DNA of 64,000 nucleotides, from the NCBI RefSeq assembly GCF_000155735.2, contig NC_020908.1, positions 5,136,280-5,200,279 of the forward strand, read 5' to 3'. Positions within the stretch are counted from its first letter, which is position 1; each line of letters opens with the position of its first letter. A program made the translations under genes and the position numbers. Source of the DNA: Octadecabacter arcticus 238 (GTDB lineage Bacteria; Pseudomonadota; Alphaproteobacteria; Rhodobacterales; Rhodobacteraceae). Below the pieces are notes generated by a model that was given only the letters and a program-made list of their open reading frames with translations, was not told the origin of the DNA and did no database searches. Shown here piece by piece: positions 1-9,952 of the stretch.

Positions 1-725
1 TATATGACGGTGGTCTACGATATGGTCGGAGGGCATCTGATCTGGGTGGAAGCCGGTCGAACTGCCGAAGTTTTTTCAAGGTTTTTGAAACAGCTGCAGC
101 CAGATACAGCCCATAAAATAAAGGCCGTGTCGATGGATATGGGGCCTGCCTACCAAAAGGCTGTCAGGGAGTCCTTGCCGATGGCCGACATCGTATTTGA
201 CCGTTTCCACGTCATGAAAAACTACAGCAAGGCTATCCATAATCAGCGTCGCCTTGAGTTCAGGAAGGCCGATCCAAGTGGTAAAGAGTTGATGAAGGGC
301 ACGCATTATCTGTTGCTCAAAATGCGGATAAGTTGACTGAAAAACAAAGTAACAAGCTGCAAACGTTGCTGGAGAGCAATAGCAACCTGAATACGCTTTA
401 CGTCTTAAAAGAACAGCTTCAGGCTCTGTGCAGCGCCCCATCATTTGAGGGGATGTCAGAGCAACTGGAAAATTGGTGCCTGATCGCAGATCAGTCACAC
501 ATGCTCTATCTGAAAAAGTTCGCAAAATCCCTAAGAAAACATTGTGTGGGCATATGCAACTACGCGAAACACAAGCTGACAAGCGCCAGGATAGAGGCTG
601 GTAATGTCAGTATAGGAATGATCCGCAAACGAGCCAGGGGCATCAGGGATACCGAATACTTCAAACTCAAAATTAGACAATCATCCATCCCAGATAATCA
701 ATCTATATTCTATTTGAAATCCTAG
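1..725 (+). pseudogene. ISL3-family transposase, C-terminal part, frameshifted
   Basis: The reading frame is open from the window edge to 336 and continues in another frame from about 333 to 725. Together they match the C-terminal half of ISL3 (IS204/IS1001/IS1165) transposases: the catalytic-core stretch around DRFHVMKNYSKAI and the closing IRDTEYFKLKI motif are both present. The break lies near 320-330, where the A-run in ctcaaaatgcgg looks one A short; adding one A would join LLLK to NADKLTEKQ. The N-terminus lies outside the window. The frameshift makes this copy inactive. It differs in sequence from the intact ISL3 copy at 22.5 kb. Confidence 0.8.
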
Positions 726-768
726 AATAACTCAACAAAGCGGAGAAGAGCCAAAACTGCAAACAAAA

Positions 769-946
769 CTATGCCCATACAGGTACGTACTTCGCATTCC
801 ATTTTCCCTGATCTGGATCGTAGGGTTTGATAACATGGGCATCAAGTGCATCACGAATAATGCGGGAAGCCATAGAGCTATTTTTTTCCTCAAAACCGAA
901 CCTCTCTCTCAGTGAGGTGTTGGTCAACTCTTCTCGCATTACATAC
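769..946 (-). pseudogene. C-terminal fragment of AlbA_2/AAA-4-type ATP-binding protein
   Basis: These last ~59 codons (REELTNTSLRERFG ... NAKYVPVWA) are the winged-helix-like tail found at the end of Schlafen AlbA_2/divergent AAA-4 proteins. The rest of the gene lies at 3543-4300 on the same strand, beyond an IS66 element. If the IS and one copy of the target duplication ttacatac are removed, the frame reads through as LRYV-MREELTN without a break, so the split was caused by this insertion. Confidence 0.8.
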
Positions 947-969
947 GTAAGCATCAACGCTGCCCTTGA

Positions 970-2664
970 TCAAGCTGCGTCTTTTGCCTTGGCCTCGGCG
1001 TTTTTAGCATCGATCATGTCCTGATAGGCCCACGGCATGAGATCGTTGATACGGTTTGCTTGATGGTCCTGGATGCGTTCCAGCACCCATGCGAGCCAGG
1101 CTTTGGGATTCACTTTGTTCATCTTGGCGGTCTCTATCAACGTATAAGCAATTGCTGCAGATTTGCCGCCTGCTTCTGATCCCATGAAGAGATAGTTTTT
1201 GCGTCCCACGGCCACAGGGCGCACTGCGCGCTCGGCTGTGTTGTTGTCCAGCTCAAGAAAGCCGTGATCAAGATAGGGCCGTGCCTTTGGCAGGCGCGCC
1301 AGTGCATATTTGATCGCCTTGGCCAGCGGCGTCTTGCTAGAGATCTTGCCCAGTTGCTCTTTAAGCCAGACTTCCAGGTCATCAAAGATCGGCTTGGCGT
1401 ATTCCTGACGCAGGGCCACGCGTTCCGCAGGGGGCAGGAACCGCGCTTGTGTCTCAACATCATAGAGCTTTTTAATCCGCAGCACGGCTTCGCCCGCCAC
1501 GGGCAGCTTTGTGCTTTCATAAAGGTCAAAGAACTCACGCCGCACATGGGCCATGCATGCCATCTCTTTGACCCGCCCCGTGCGGTAGGCGTCATTATAC
1601 CCAGCATAGGCATCCGCATGGGCGTAGCCTTCATAGCTTTCGAGATGCTTGCTGGGATGCTCCGCCTCACGGCTGGTGGAGAACTGGTACCACACCGCAG
1701 GTGGAGCTCCGCTGGCCCAAGTGTCTTCTTTTCGGGCATAGACCCACAGTCGCGCGGTTTTGGTCTTATTCTTTCCTTTGCCATTGCCCTTCTGGAGCAG
1801 CTTGACCGTTGTGTCATCCATGAAGATCGCCTGCGCCTCAAAGACGTGATCGCGGATTGCATCTGAGACGCGCTCCAGCAGTTTGGTGCATTTGCCGACC
1901 CATCCCGCCATGAGCGATCCACTCAGATCAATGCCCTCGTTGGCAAACATCTGGCTCTGGCGATACAGCGGCAGATGATAGCCGTATTTACAGCACAGGA
2001 TGTGGGCCATCAGCGCGGGGCCGACAAAGCTCTTCGGAATGGGTCGGCTTGGCATCTCAGCCTGAACAACGGCCTCACAACAGGTGCAGGCCAGACGCGG
2101 GCGGCCAATTTGGTTCACGATGTAATGTCCCGGGACATATTCCAACTCCTCCATCACATCCGTTCCAAGCACTTTGAAGCTGCCGCCACAGTCGGTGCAA
2201 GCATCACTGGGGGTGATGGTCTTTTGGACACGCTTCAGCCCCTTTGGGAAAGGTTTGCGCTTGCGCGGTGTGCGGGGCGGCTTGGCCTCAGCGTCAGAGG
2301 GTTCATCATCTGTCTCAACGGCTTGTTCGATCTCAAGTTCTTCAAGGATCAACTCAAGCGCCAGCTGTGCACTGCTTTCCGACTTTGAGCCAAAGCGGTG
2401 CTTGTTGTGACCGTGGAGTTGCAGGCGCAGATCGGCGATGATGGTGTCTCGGTTCTGGATGGCCCGCGCATGAGCGGTGCGCTCGGCACTCAGGGCGGCG
2501 TCCACTGATGCCATCTCATCCTTGAGGCGTTTTTGTACCGTCGCATGGCCAAGGGATGACCCGAGAAACGCTTGCTTCAGCTCTGACAATTCCGCTGTTT
2601 GCGCGGCAACGTATGCCTGTACTTCAGGGGGCAGATTAGTCAGATTTGGAGGGGTCTTACTCAT
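970..2664 (-). CDS. tnpC: IS66 transposase TnpC (DDE)
   Basis: About 564 aa. The order of parts matches IS66 TnpC: an N-terminal coiled region (VAAQTAELSELKQAF), a Lys/Pro-rich linker, a zinc-finger-like segment (CTDCGGSF ... CTCCEAVV), then the DDE core (FMDDTTVKLL; HADAYAGYNDAY; ELDNNTAERAVRPVAVGRKN with the final Glu) and the IS66 C-terminal tail. The start at 2664 (MSKTPPNL) fits family members better than the longer in-frame start at 2712. The copy looks intact. Confidence 0.93.
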   Translation of the reverse strand: MSKTPPNLTNLPPEVQAYVAAQTAELSELKQAFLGSSLGHATVQKRLKDEMASVDAALSAERTAHARAIQNRDTIIADLRLQLHGHNKHRFGSKSESSAQLALELILEELEIEQAVETDDEPSDAEAKPPRTPRKRKPFPKGLKRVQKTITPSDACTDCGGSFKVLGTDVMEELEYVPGHYIVNQIGRPRLACTCCEAVVQAEMPSRPIPKSFVGPALMAHILCCKYGYHLPLYRQSQMFANEGIDLSGSLMAGWVGKCTKLLERVSDAIRDHVFEAQAIFMDDTTVKLLQKGNGKGKNKTKTARLWVYARKEDTWASGAPPAVWYQFSTSREAEHPSKHLESYEGYAHADAYAGYNDAYRTGRVKEMACMAHVRREFFDLYESTKLPVAGEAVLRIKKLYDVETQARFLPPAERVALRQEYAKPIFDDLEVWLKEQLGKISSKTPLAKAIKYALARLPKARPYLDHGFLELDNNTAERAVRPVAVGRKNYLFMGSEAGGKSAAIAYTLIETAKMNKVNPKAWLAWVLERIQDHQANRINDLMPWAYQDMIDAKNAEAKAKDAA

Positions 2665-2733
2665 GCCATTACATACCAAATCTCGGGCATCATGGGAATC
2701 CCACAAAGGCAAGAAGTCCTATAAAACATACAG

Positions 2734-3081
2734 CTATCCAACCATACTTGGACGCCATGTCTTCTTGAGAATACGCCAGTCTATGCCTTCCATCAGCATC
2801 GCAAGCTGTGCGCGGCTTAGGCTGACTTTACCTTCCTTGACTGAGGGCCATACGAACCGTCCACGTTCAAGCCGTTTGGTAAACAGGCACGCGCCCTGAC
2901 CATCCCACCAGATCATCTTGATCTGATCGCCACGACGGCCACGGAACAAAAATAGATGCCCCGCGTAAGGGTCAGCTGCAAGAACCTGCGCGGTCTGCGC
3001 CGCCAGCCCGTTGAAGCCGCGCCGCATATCCGTAACTCCTGCGGCAAGCCAGATCTTCGCATCCCCCAAAACAGGGATCAT
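2734..3081 (-). CDS. tnpB: IS66 accessory protein TnpB
   Basis: 115 aa, the usual TnpB (IS66 Orf2) length, with the family hallmark [19 protein letters not shown] near the N-terminus and [20 protein letters not shown] in the middle. TnpB is needed for IS66 transposition, but its biochemical role is not settled. It overlaps the end of tnpA by 4 nt, so the two are probably translationally coupled. Confidence 0.93.
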   Translation of the reverse strand: MIPVLGDAKIWLAAGVTDMRRGFNGLAAQTAQVLAADPYAGHLFLFRGRRGDQIKMIWWDGQGACLFTKRLERGRFVWPSVKEGKVSLSRAQLAMLMEGIDWRILKKTWRPSMVG

Positions 3082-3443
3082 GCTGCAAGTCCTCGCGCCA
3101 GTTCCAGCACAAAGCCAGCATCAACCCCGTCGCTCACGCTCAGCTTGCGACCGTTCTCAAGTGTGATCTCAATATGGGGGACAGGTAAGATGCTGGTGCC
3201 GGATGACGCAGGCGTGTCCACCATACCCGCATCGGCAATCTCTACGGGGGTGAACTGGCCTATATCTGATTTGTCAGGCTGAAACCGCCCATCGCTGCGC
3301 CATGCATAAATCCGGTTGGTGCCCACACCGTGCTTCTTGGCAACCATTGGAACACTCACGCCAGCAGTGTGGCTTTCCGCTACAAGCTGTCGCTTGAAAT
3401 CATCCGTGTATTTGGAACCTCGGCCACGCCTAGTCTTGTTCAT
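3078..3443 (-). CDS. tnpA: IS66 accessory protein TnpA (HTH)
   Basis: About 121 aa from MNKTRRGRG (an upstream start at 3458 is possible). It has the helix-turn-helix [16 protein letters not shown] ... [15 protein letters not shown] typical of the IS66 Orf1 DNA-binding protein. This copy is open; the second copy at 7.5 kb has a stop codon in the same HTH. Confidence 0.9.
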   Translation of the reverse strand: MNKTRRGRGSKYTDDFKRQLVAESHTAGVSVPMVAKKHGVGTNRIYAWRSDGRFQPDKSDIGQFTPVEIADAGMVDTPASSGTSILPVPHIEITLENGRKLSVSDGVDAGFVLELARGLAA

Positions 3444-3542
3444 CATCAAAATCCTCATATCGCGCCAGCCATATCGCCAGCTTCGCGCAATAATCGCACC
3501 TTAGATCATGCCAAAAAAAGAGGGGGTTCCCTGTATGTTTAC

Positions 3543-4300
3543 TTACATACCTCAGACACGCATGAAGATAATATGCATGTAAGCGGTCTGCCGTGTCCAT
3601 GTCCTTGAAGTCCTTATGAGCGAATAAGATGGCCCGAGCTGCACTGCCGCTGGTCTCCCATCGAGGAGGAGGGAGTTGATAAAGTTCGCTCTCAAAAACA
3701 ACTTTATCGACACCGCTGCCACGCTCCTCGCAGACACCTATGCGTCGCATGAATGCTGCAAGGGCTTCGTTTCTTGATCGCGGTGCTTGATCCAGCAATC
3801 GGTCTATGTCGCCCAAAGGGACACCAGTGTTCGTGATCTCGCCTCGGTCTTCAAAAACTTCAACCATCGGCCCGCTTCCAGAGATCGTGAAGTCTTGGTG
3901 GATCACGGCGTTCGCAATCAGTTCTCTCAGGGCTAGATCTGGATACATAGTTAATTCATCACGAAGCGCGGACCCGATCACTTCATTTCTTGGAAGTAGG
4001 GCCTTGAGGAACTCAATCAAACCTTCGAAGCCAACTGCATACCCTTTGCGGCCTTCTTGTTCTCGTTCAGTTACCATTCTGACCATTGCCTTTGTAAACG
4101 ATCAAGCGAACAGCTTTGCGCGCCATTGAAGGAAACTCTGTTAGATCACGGGCGAAGAGTATCGCTCCCAAATTTGTGATGTCCCAGTGACCGGCGTCGT
4201 TCTTCCTAACGAAATCCTCTAGACCGAGGTCGGAGAGTATTTTTTCCCGATCACTAGGGTCAGGACCCATTAATTGATTGAGTTTGTCGCGTTGTGGTGA
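3543..4300 (-). pseudogene. AlbA_2/AAA-4-type ATP-binding protein, middle part, frameshifted
   Basis: Two overlapping frames (about 4067-4300 and 3543-4086) together encode the central region of a Schlafen AlbA_2/HATPase_c_4 protein: DITNLGAILFARDL, then RELIANAVIHQDF (GHKL-type N-box), ITNTGVPLGDIDRLL and EERGSGVDKVV. They are joined by a frameshift near 4075-4090 (YKGNGQNG versus MVTEREQEG). The 3' end is separated by the IS66 insertion and the 5' end is lost next to the IS5 element at 4.3 kb. The gene has therefore been damaged at least three times. Members of this family are usually regulatory or defence-linked, but the exact role of this one is unknown. Confidence 0.75.
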
Positions 4301-4329
4301 TTCATAGTCTTCAATTGTAGGGGGATATT

Positions 4330-5125
4330 ATGAGCAATTTGTATTGGCTGACTGAGGCGCAGATGGAGCGTCTCCGGCCGTACTTTCCAAAGAGCCGAGG
4401 TCGTGCTCGTGTGGATGACCGTCGTGTTTTGAGTAGCATTATCTTCATCAATCGCAATGGTTTAAGGTGGTGTGATGCACCTTCCGAGTATGGACCGCCG
4501 AAGACGCCATATAATCGATGGAAGCGCTGGAGTGATATGGGCATATTTGCCCAAATCTTGATGGGGCTGGCCGAGCAGGCCCCCGACAACAAAACCATCT
4601 CAATCCCCTCTCATCGAAACTGCGTTTCGACTGCCGGGCAGTGGACGCCACCTACCTCAAAGCACATCGTACGGCCGCCAGCCTGCGGTTAAAAAAGGGG
4701 GGCGAGGACGCCTGATCGGGTTGACCAAGGGCGGTATGAATACAAAGCTACATGCTGCCACAGACACCAGCGGACGACCAATCCGCCTCTTCATCACAGC
4801 AGGACAAGTCAGTGATTACACTGGTGCAGCCGCCTTGATGAATAATCTGCCTGAGGCTGACTGGCTCCTCGCTGACAGAGGGTACGATGCTGATTGGTTC
4901 CGTGAAACCCTTGTAGACAACGGCACAACGCCCTGCATCCCCGGTCGCAAGTCGCGCAAAAAGACCGTCAAGTACGACAAGCCCCGTTACAAACGACGCA
5001 ACCGTATCGAGAGAATGTTCGGAAGGCTCAAAGATTGGCGCCGCGTCGCAACTCGCTACGACAGATCACCAACAGTCTTCCTCTCCGCAATCGCTCTCGC
5101 CGCAACCGTCATATTTTGGTTATGA
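4330..5125 (+). pseudogene. IS5-family (IS427-like) transposase, in shifted frames
   Basis: The N-terminal part (4330-about 4620: LTEAQMERLRPYFPKSRGR ... NRWKRWSDMG) and the C-terminal part (4721-5125: TKGGMNTKLHA ... LLADRGYDADWFR ... RNRIERMFGRLKDWRRVATR) are typical of IS427-group IS5 transposases. A middle stretch (VDATYLKAHRTAASLRLKK) lies in a third frame. IS427-group elements normally make the full protein by one programmed frameshift; here two frame changes are needed. The A6G6 run at about 4692-4703 is a plausible slippery site, while the change near 4620 looks like damage. Confidence 0.7.
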
Positions 5126-5148
5126 GTCCTGAGCCTAGGAGTTGCCTC

Positions 5149-6048
5149 ATGTTTCAAGAAGTGAGTTTTGCCTCAGAGGGCGCGAAATTACGGGGGCGGC
5201 ACTACAGCCATGCAATCAGTTTGAACCCGACCGTCGTCATGACACACGGTACGACCGCGACAGTCAGCATGACAGTAGACCACTACGCTGAAGCCATCTT
5301 TGCTGCTGGCTTTGATGTGCTGCTCTATGACCATAAGAATTTTGGACGAAGCGGTGGCGAACCGCGTCAGGAAATTAACCCTTGGATACAAACACGCGGC
5401 TACCGTGATGCTGTTGCGTTCTTGCGAGTGAAGCAGCCTGACAGCCCGATCGTTCTTTGGGGTGACAGCTTCTCCGCTGGCCTCGCCTTAGTCGCGGGCG
5501 CGCTGATCGACGACATTGCAGCCATAGTTGCGCAGATTCCAGTTTGCGGAGTGGCACTTCCTCAGGGATTTACTGACGATGGTGCGTTTGAAATCATGAA
5601 AGAGGTTTTCGAGATTGGCGATGTGGCTGGTGGACCAGAACAAACAACGGGTCCAATGCCGGTTGTGTCGTCTGATCAACAAAACACCCCATCGCTACTA
5701 ACGCCAATCCAAGCGTTCAGGTGGTTTATTGAACACGGTGGCCGACATGGCAGTAGATGGGAAAACTGGGCTTCGCGGGTCATCCCCGAGACGCCCGTAG
5801 CGTGCAACCCCTATGTGACGGCACCTTATTTGAGTATGCCCGTTCAGATGGTGGTCGGACGCAACGATGAGATGGTTCATTGCAATCCCGAAATACAGCG
5901 TGCCGTGTTCGACCGGCTTACCGGTGAGAAAGAGTTTGTCGAAATAGACGGTGGGCACTTTGGTTTGCTTTGGCACCCAAGCGCTGAATTTGATGAGGCC
6001 ATCAATCGGCAAATCGCATTTCTGTCCAAAGTATTTGAAAGTGACTAA
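5149..6048 (+). CDS. alpha/beta-hydrolase
   Basis: About 299 aa from MFQEVSFASEG. It has the alpha/beta-hydrolase layout: VVMTHGTTA (oxyanion-hole region), DHKNFGRSGG, nucleophile elbow WGDSFSAG, acid region VVGRNDEMV and catalytic His in GGHFG near the C-terminus. No signal peptide is visible, so it is probably cytoplasmic; the substrate is unknown. The start lies about 20 nt after the end of an IS5 transposase, so its native promoter has probably been replaced or lost. An in-frame upstream extension (from 5035) runs into the IS and is unlikely to be genuine. Confidence 0.75.
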   Translation: MFQEVSFASEGAKLRGRHYSHAISLNPTVVMTHGTTATVSMTVDHYAEAIFAAGFDVLLYDHKNFGRSGGEPRQEINPWIQTRGYRDAVAFLRVKQPDSPIVLWGDSFSAGLALVAGALIDDIAAIVAQIPVCGVALPQGFTDDGAFEIMKEVFEIGDVAGGPEQTTGPMPVVSSDQQNTPSLLTPIQAFRWFIEHGGRHGSRWENWASRVIPETPVACNPYVTAPYLSMPVQMVVGRNDEMVHCNPEIQRAVFDRLTGEKEFVEIDGGHFGLLWHPSAEFDEAINRQIAFLSKVFESD

Positions 6049-6151
6049 GAAAACCGACATTCGGGCGACGCGCAACTTCTGGTAAAATGGGCTCAGAGCC
6101 ACCGCTCGCTGCGGGTTGTTCAAAGATCCGCTGTGGGCCGATAGTCACCCA

Positions 6152-7387
6152 TCACCCATCACTCCCCCACACCTTCACCAACGCCTCCCGCATGACCTCA
6201 ATCGCATAGCCTGAGCCATAGTTGGCAGCGACACTGCCCTGGGCATGTCCAAGGATTTCCATGGAGAGAATCTCAGGGCAGCCAGAGTTGCGCAGCTTGT
6301 CCTTCATACGGTGCCGCAGTGAGTGCATTGTGATCTTCTTGTCAGTGATGACTGTGCGTAGACGCTTCATCAGCATGGCAGAGGCTTTGTCATTGCCCCT
6401 GCGTTGAGCATAGGTGGGAAAGATGGGGTCGGTATCCGATAGTCCAACCTGATGCTGTATGAGGCACTCTGTAGCTCTCCGTGACAGCGGGATCCTACGG
6501 GTGGAGGTCTTTGTCTTGAGGCCTCGGCGGTCATTGGGGCGGATGTGGAGGATTGCTTTGTCGAGGTCCACATCCTTGGCCTCCAGCCCTGTGATCTCTG
6601 CCAAGCGGGCTCCGGTATTTGTAAGGAGGATGAGCAGAGCCTTGGCAACGTCACTGCTGGCAAAGGCAGGCACCATTGTTGCCAGTTGTTCATCATTGAT
6701 GGGGAGCCGATCAGTATTGCTGCTTCCCGCTCCCTTTATCTTGATGGCCTGGAAGACATTGCGGAAGTCCAGATCATGCTCCAGCAGGACGTGATTAATG
6801 GCCGCCTTCACCACCCCAAGGTTCCGCTGCACAGAGTTGGGTGACATGCGGGATAGGAGGAGGTCACGATAGGCATTGGCATCAGCCCGGGTCAGATCCT
6901 TCAGCTCGGTCCACTCAAAGCGATTCTTGCCAAGGCAAAGGGTCAGGTCTTTGCGGATACGGTCAATGCGCGTTCTGAGGCCATTGTCCGTCTCTTCCGC
7001 TTTGTAGGTAAAGTATTCCTCCAGGACCCTAGACAGTGACATAGGGGCAGGTGTTGGGGATGCTGCTCTGAGTTGCTGGGTGACGCCTTTGGGGACAGAG
7101 TGAGCCACATCCTCAGCTAGCTCTTGGAAGTCATCAAACTCGGGCCACTCAGGATCAACAGCCCCCTCAATGAACATGGACTTGTGGCGTTCACCAAGGC
7201 GTTCCCGCACAAGCTCTTTGGCCCGTTGTTCATCTGTGGTGCGTCGTTCCAGATCAAAGAGAGCGTCGATCTCTGCATGAACCTTGGGCAAAGCCCAAAG
7301 GGCATCTTGGTAGGTATTCCCCAGCTGGCGATAGACAGTTGCCTTGGGAATCACTGTGCGCAAATCTTTGGGAACATTCGTAAACAT
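6152..7387 (-). CDS. tyrosine recombinase/phage-type integrase with IS-supplied start
   Basis: About 411 aa. The N-terminal VPKDLRTVIPKATVYRQLG resembles the DUF6538-like arm of Rhodobacterales integrases. The catalytic C-terminus has the tyrosine recombinase set: Arg in NTGARLAEITGL, HSLRHRMKDKLR, GHAQG and the nucleophile Tyr in the AANYGSGY region. The first codons (MFT) come from the end of the IS66 element at 7380, so the original N-terminus was removed by that junction. The protein may be short by roughly 10-20 residues. It could have driven an integrated island, but no attachment site was recognised. Confidence 0.8.
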   Translation of the reverse strand: MFTNVPKDLRTVIPKATVYRQLGNTYQDALWALPKVHAEIDALFDLERRTTDEQRAKELVRERLGERHKSMFIEGAVDPEWPEFDDFQELAEDVAHSVPKGVTQQLRAASPTPAPMSLSRVLEEYFTYKAEETDNGLRTRIDRIRKDLTLCLGKNRFEWTELKDLTRADANAYRDLLLSRMSPNSVQRNLGVVKAAINHVLLEHDLDFRNVFQAIKIKGAGSSNTDRLPINDEQLATMVPAFASSDVAKALLILLTNTGARLAEITGLEAKDVDLDKAILHIRPNDRRGLKTKTSTRRIPLSRRATECLIQHQVGLSDTDPIFPTYAQRRGNDKASAMLMKRLRTVITDKKITMHSLRHRMKDKLRNSGCPEILSMEILGHAQGSVAANYGSGYAIEVMREALVKVWGSDG

Positions 7388-7478
7388 ACAGGGAACCCCC
7401 TCTTTTTTTGGCATGATCTAAGGTGCGATTATTGCGCGAAGCTGGCGATATGGCTGGCGCGATATGAGGATTTTGATG

Positions 7479-7844
7479 ATGAACAAGACTAGGCGTGGCC
7501 GAGGTTCCAAATACACGGATGATTTCAAGTGACAGCTTGTAGCGGAAAGCCACACTGCTGGCGTGAGTGTTCCAATGGTTGCCAAGAAGCACGGTGTGGG
7601 CACCAACCGGATTTATGCATGGCGCAGCGATGGGCGGTTTCAGCCTGACAAATCAGATATAGGCCAGTTCACCCCCGTAGAGATTGCCGATGCGGGTATG
7701 GTGGACACGCCTGCGTCATCCGGCACCAGCATCTTACCTGTCCCCCATATTGAGATCACACTTGAGAACGGTCGCAAGCTGAGCGTGAGCGACGGGGTTG
7801 ATGCTGGCTTTGTGCTGGAACTGGCGCGAGGACTTGCAGCATGA
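7479..7844 (+). pseudogene. tnpA: IS66 TnpA, interrupted by a stop codon
   Basis: Same as the tnpA of copy 1, except that the CGA codon in TDDFKRQL has become TGA at 7530-7532. The reading frame reopens downstream (from 7563), but an intact HTH cannot be made. Copy 2 may therefore be unable to move unless TnpA is supplied by another copy. Confidence 0.88.
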
Positions 7845-8188
7845 TCCCTGTTTTGGGGGATGCGAAGATCTGGCTTGCCGCAGGAGTTACGGATATGCGG
7901 CGCGGCTTCAACGGGCTGGCGGCGCAGACCGCGCAGGTTCTTGCAGCTGACCCTTACGCGGGGCATCTATTTTTGTTCCGTGGCCGTCGTGGCGATCAGA
8001 TCAAGATGATCTGGTGGGATGGTCAGGGCGCGTGCCTGTTTACCAAACGGCTTGAACGTGGACGGTTCGTATGGCCCTCAGTCAAGGAAGGTAAAGTCAG
8101 CCTAAGCCGCGCACAGCTTGCGATGCTGATGGAAGGCATAGACTGGCGTATTCTCAAGAAGACATGGCGTCCAAGTATGGTTGGATAG
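7841..8188 (+). CDS. tnpB: IS66 accessory protein TnpB
   Basis: 115 aa, with the same protein sequence as TnpB of copy 1 ([32 protein letters not shown]). It overlaps the tnpA reading frame by 4 nt. Confidence 0.93.
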   Translation: MIPVLGDAKIWLAAGVTDMRRGFNGLAAQTAQVLAADPYAGHLFLFRGRRGDQIKMIWWDGQGACLFTKRLERGRFVWPSVKEGKVSLSRAQLAMLMEGIDWRILKKTWRPSMVG

Positions 8189-8257
8189 CTGTATGTTTTA
8201 TAGGACTTCTTGCCTTTGTGGGATTCCCATGATGCCCGAGATTTGGTATGTAATGGC

Positions 8258-9952
8258 ATGAGTAAGACCCCTCCAAATCTGACTAATCTGCCCCCTGAAG
8301 TACAGGCATACGTTGCCGCGCAAACAGCGGAATTGTCAGAGCTGAAGCAAGCGTTTCTCGGGTCATCCCTTGGCCATGCGACGGTACAAAAACGCCTCAA
8401 GGATGAGATGGCATCAGTGGACGCCGCCCTGAGTGCCGAGCGCACCGCTCATGCGCGGGCCATCCAGAACCGAGACACCATCATCGCCGATCTGCGCCTG
8501 CAACTCCACGGTCACAACAAGCACCGCTTTGGCTCAAAGTCGGAAAGCAGTGCACAGCTGGCGCTTGAGTTGATCCTTGAAGAACTTGAGATCGAACAAG
8601 CCGTTGAGACAGATGATGAACCCTCTGACGCTGAGGCCAAGCCGCCCCGCACACCGCGCAAGCGCAAACCTTTCCCAAAGGGGCTGAAGCGTGTCCAAAA
8701 GACCATCACCCCCAGTGATGCTTGCACCGACTGTGGCGGCAGCTTCAAAGTGCTTGGAACGGATGTGATGGAGGAGTTGGAATATGTCCCGGGACATTAC
8801 ATCGTGAACCAAATTGGCCGCCCGCGTCTGGCCTGCACCTGTTGTGAGGCCGTTGTTCAGGCTGAGATGCCAAGCCGACCCATTCCGAAGAGCTTTGTCG
8901 GCCCCGCGCTGATGGCCCACATCCTGTGCTGTAAATACGGCTATCATCTGCCGCTGTATCGCCAGAGCCAGATGTTTGCCAACGAGGGCATTGATCTGAG
9001 TGGATCGCTCATGGCGGGATGGGTCGGCAAATGCACCAAACTGCTGGAGCGCGTCTCAGATGCAATCCGCGATCACGTCTTTGAGGCGCAGGCGATCTTC
9101 ATGGATGACACAACGGTCAAGCTGCTCCAGAAGGGCAATGGCAAAGGAAAGAATAAGACCAAAACCGCGCGACTGTGGGTCTATGCCCGAAAAGAAGACA
9201 CTTGGGCCAGCGGCGCTCCACCTGCGGTGTGGTACCAGTTCTCCACCAGCCGTGAGGCGGAGCATCCCAGCAAGCATCTCGAAAGCTATGAAGGCTACGC
9301 CCATGCGGATGCCTATGCTGGGTATAATGACGCCTACCGCACGGGGCGGGTCAAAGAGATGGCATGCATGGCCCATGTGCGGCGTGAGTTCTTTGACCTT
9401 TATGAAAGCACAAAGCTGCCCGTGGCGGGCGAAGCCGTGCTGCGGATTAAAAAGCTCTATGATGTTGAGACACAAGCGCGGTTCCTGCCCCCTGCGGAAC
9501 GCGTGGCCCTGCGTCAGGAATACGCCAAGCCGATCTTTGATGACCTGGAAGTCTGGCTTAAAGAGCAACTGGGCAAGATCTCTAGCAAGACGCCGCTGGC
9601 CAAGGCGATCAAATATGCACTGGCGCGCCTGCCAAAGGCACGGCCCTATCTTGATCACGGCTTTCTTGAGCTGGACAACAACACAGCCGAGCGCGCAGTG
9701 CGCCCTGTGGCCGTGGGACGCAAAAACTATCTCTTCATGGGATCAGAAGCAGGCGGCAAATCTGCAGCAATTGCTTATACGTTGATAGAGACCGCCAAGA
9801 TGAACAAAGTGAATCCCGAAGCCTGGCTCGCATGGGTGCTGGAACGCATCCAGGACCATCAAGCAAACCGTATCAACGATCTCATGCCGTGGGCCTATCA
9901 GGACATGATCGATGCTAAAAACGCCGAGGCCGAGGCAAAAGACGCAGCTTGA
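8258..9952 (+). CDS. tnpC: IS66 transposase TnpC (DDE)
   Basis: About 564 aa, almost identical to TnpC of copy 1; the visible differences include NPEAW for NPKAW and AEAEAKD for AEAKAKD near the C-terminus. The core motifs FMDDTTVKLL, HADAYAGYNDAY and NNTAERAVRPV are intact. Confidence 0.93.
   Translation: MSKTPPNLTNLPPEVQAYVAAQTAELSELKQAFLGSSLGHATVQKRLKDEMASVDAALSAERTAHARAIQNRDTIIADLRLQLHGHNKHRFGSKSESSAQLALELILEELEIEQAVETDDEPSDAEAKPPRTPRKRKPFPKGLKRVQKTITPSDACTDCGGSFKVLGTDVMEELEYVPGHYIVNQIGRPRLACTCCEAVVQAEMPSRPIPKSFVGPALMAHILCCKYGYHLPLYRQSQMFANEGIDLSGSLMAGWVGKCTKLLERVSDAIRDHVFEAQAIFMDDTTVKLLQKGNGKGKNKTKTARLWVYARKEDTWASGAPPAVWYQFSTSREAEHPSKHLESYEGYAHADAYAGYNDAYRTGRVKEMACMAHVRREFFDLYESTKLPVAGEAVLRIKKLYDVETQARFLPPAERVALRQEYAKPIFDDLEVWLKEQLGKISSKTPLAKAIKYALARLPKARPYLDHGFLELDNNTAERAVRPVAVGRKNYLFMGSEAGGKSAAIAYTLIETAKMNKVNPEAWLAWVLERIQDHQANRINDLMPWAYQDMIDAKNAEAEAKDAA

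Larger units (their letters stand above)
947..3542 (-). mobile_element. IS66-family element, copy 1, with 8-bp target duplication
   Basis: The element is 2596 bp with ends that start gtaagcatca and (reverse complement of the other end) gtaaacatac, typical of IS66. It is flanked by a perfect 8-bp direct repeat ttacatac (939-946 and 3543-3550), so it is a simple insertion. It carries tnpA, tnpB and tnpC in that order on the minus strand. A second copy of identical length lies in the opposite orientation at 7380-9975. Confidence 0.95.

Noticed and set aside
76..582. 168-aa minus-strand open frame at the window start
   Set aside because: It is antisense to the ISL3 transposase remnant and has no ribosome site or family features.
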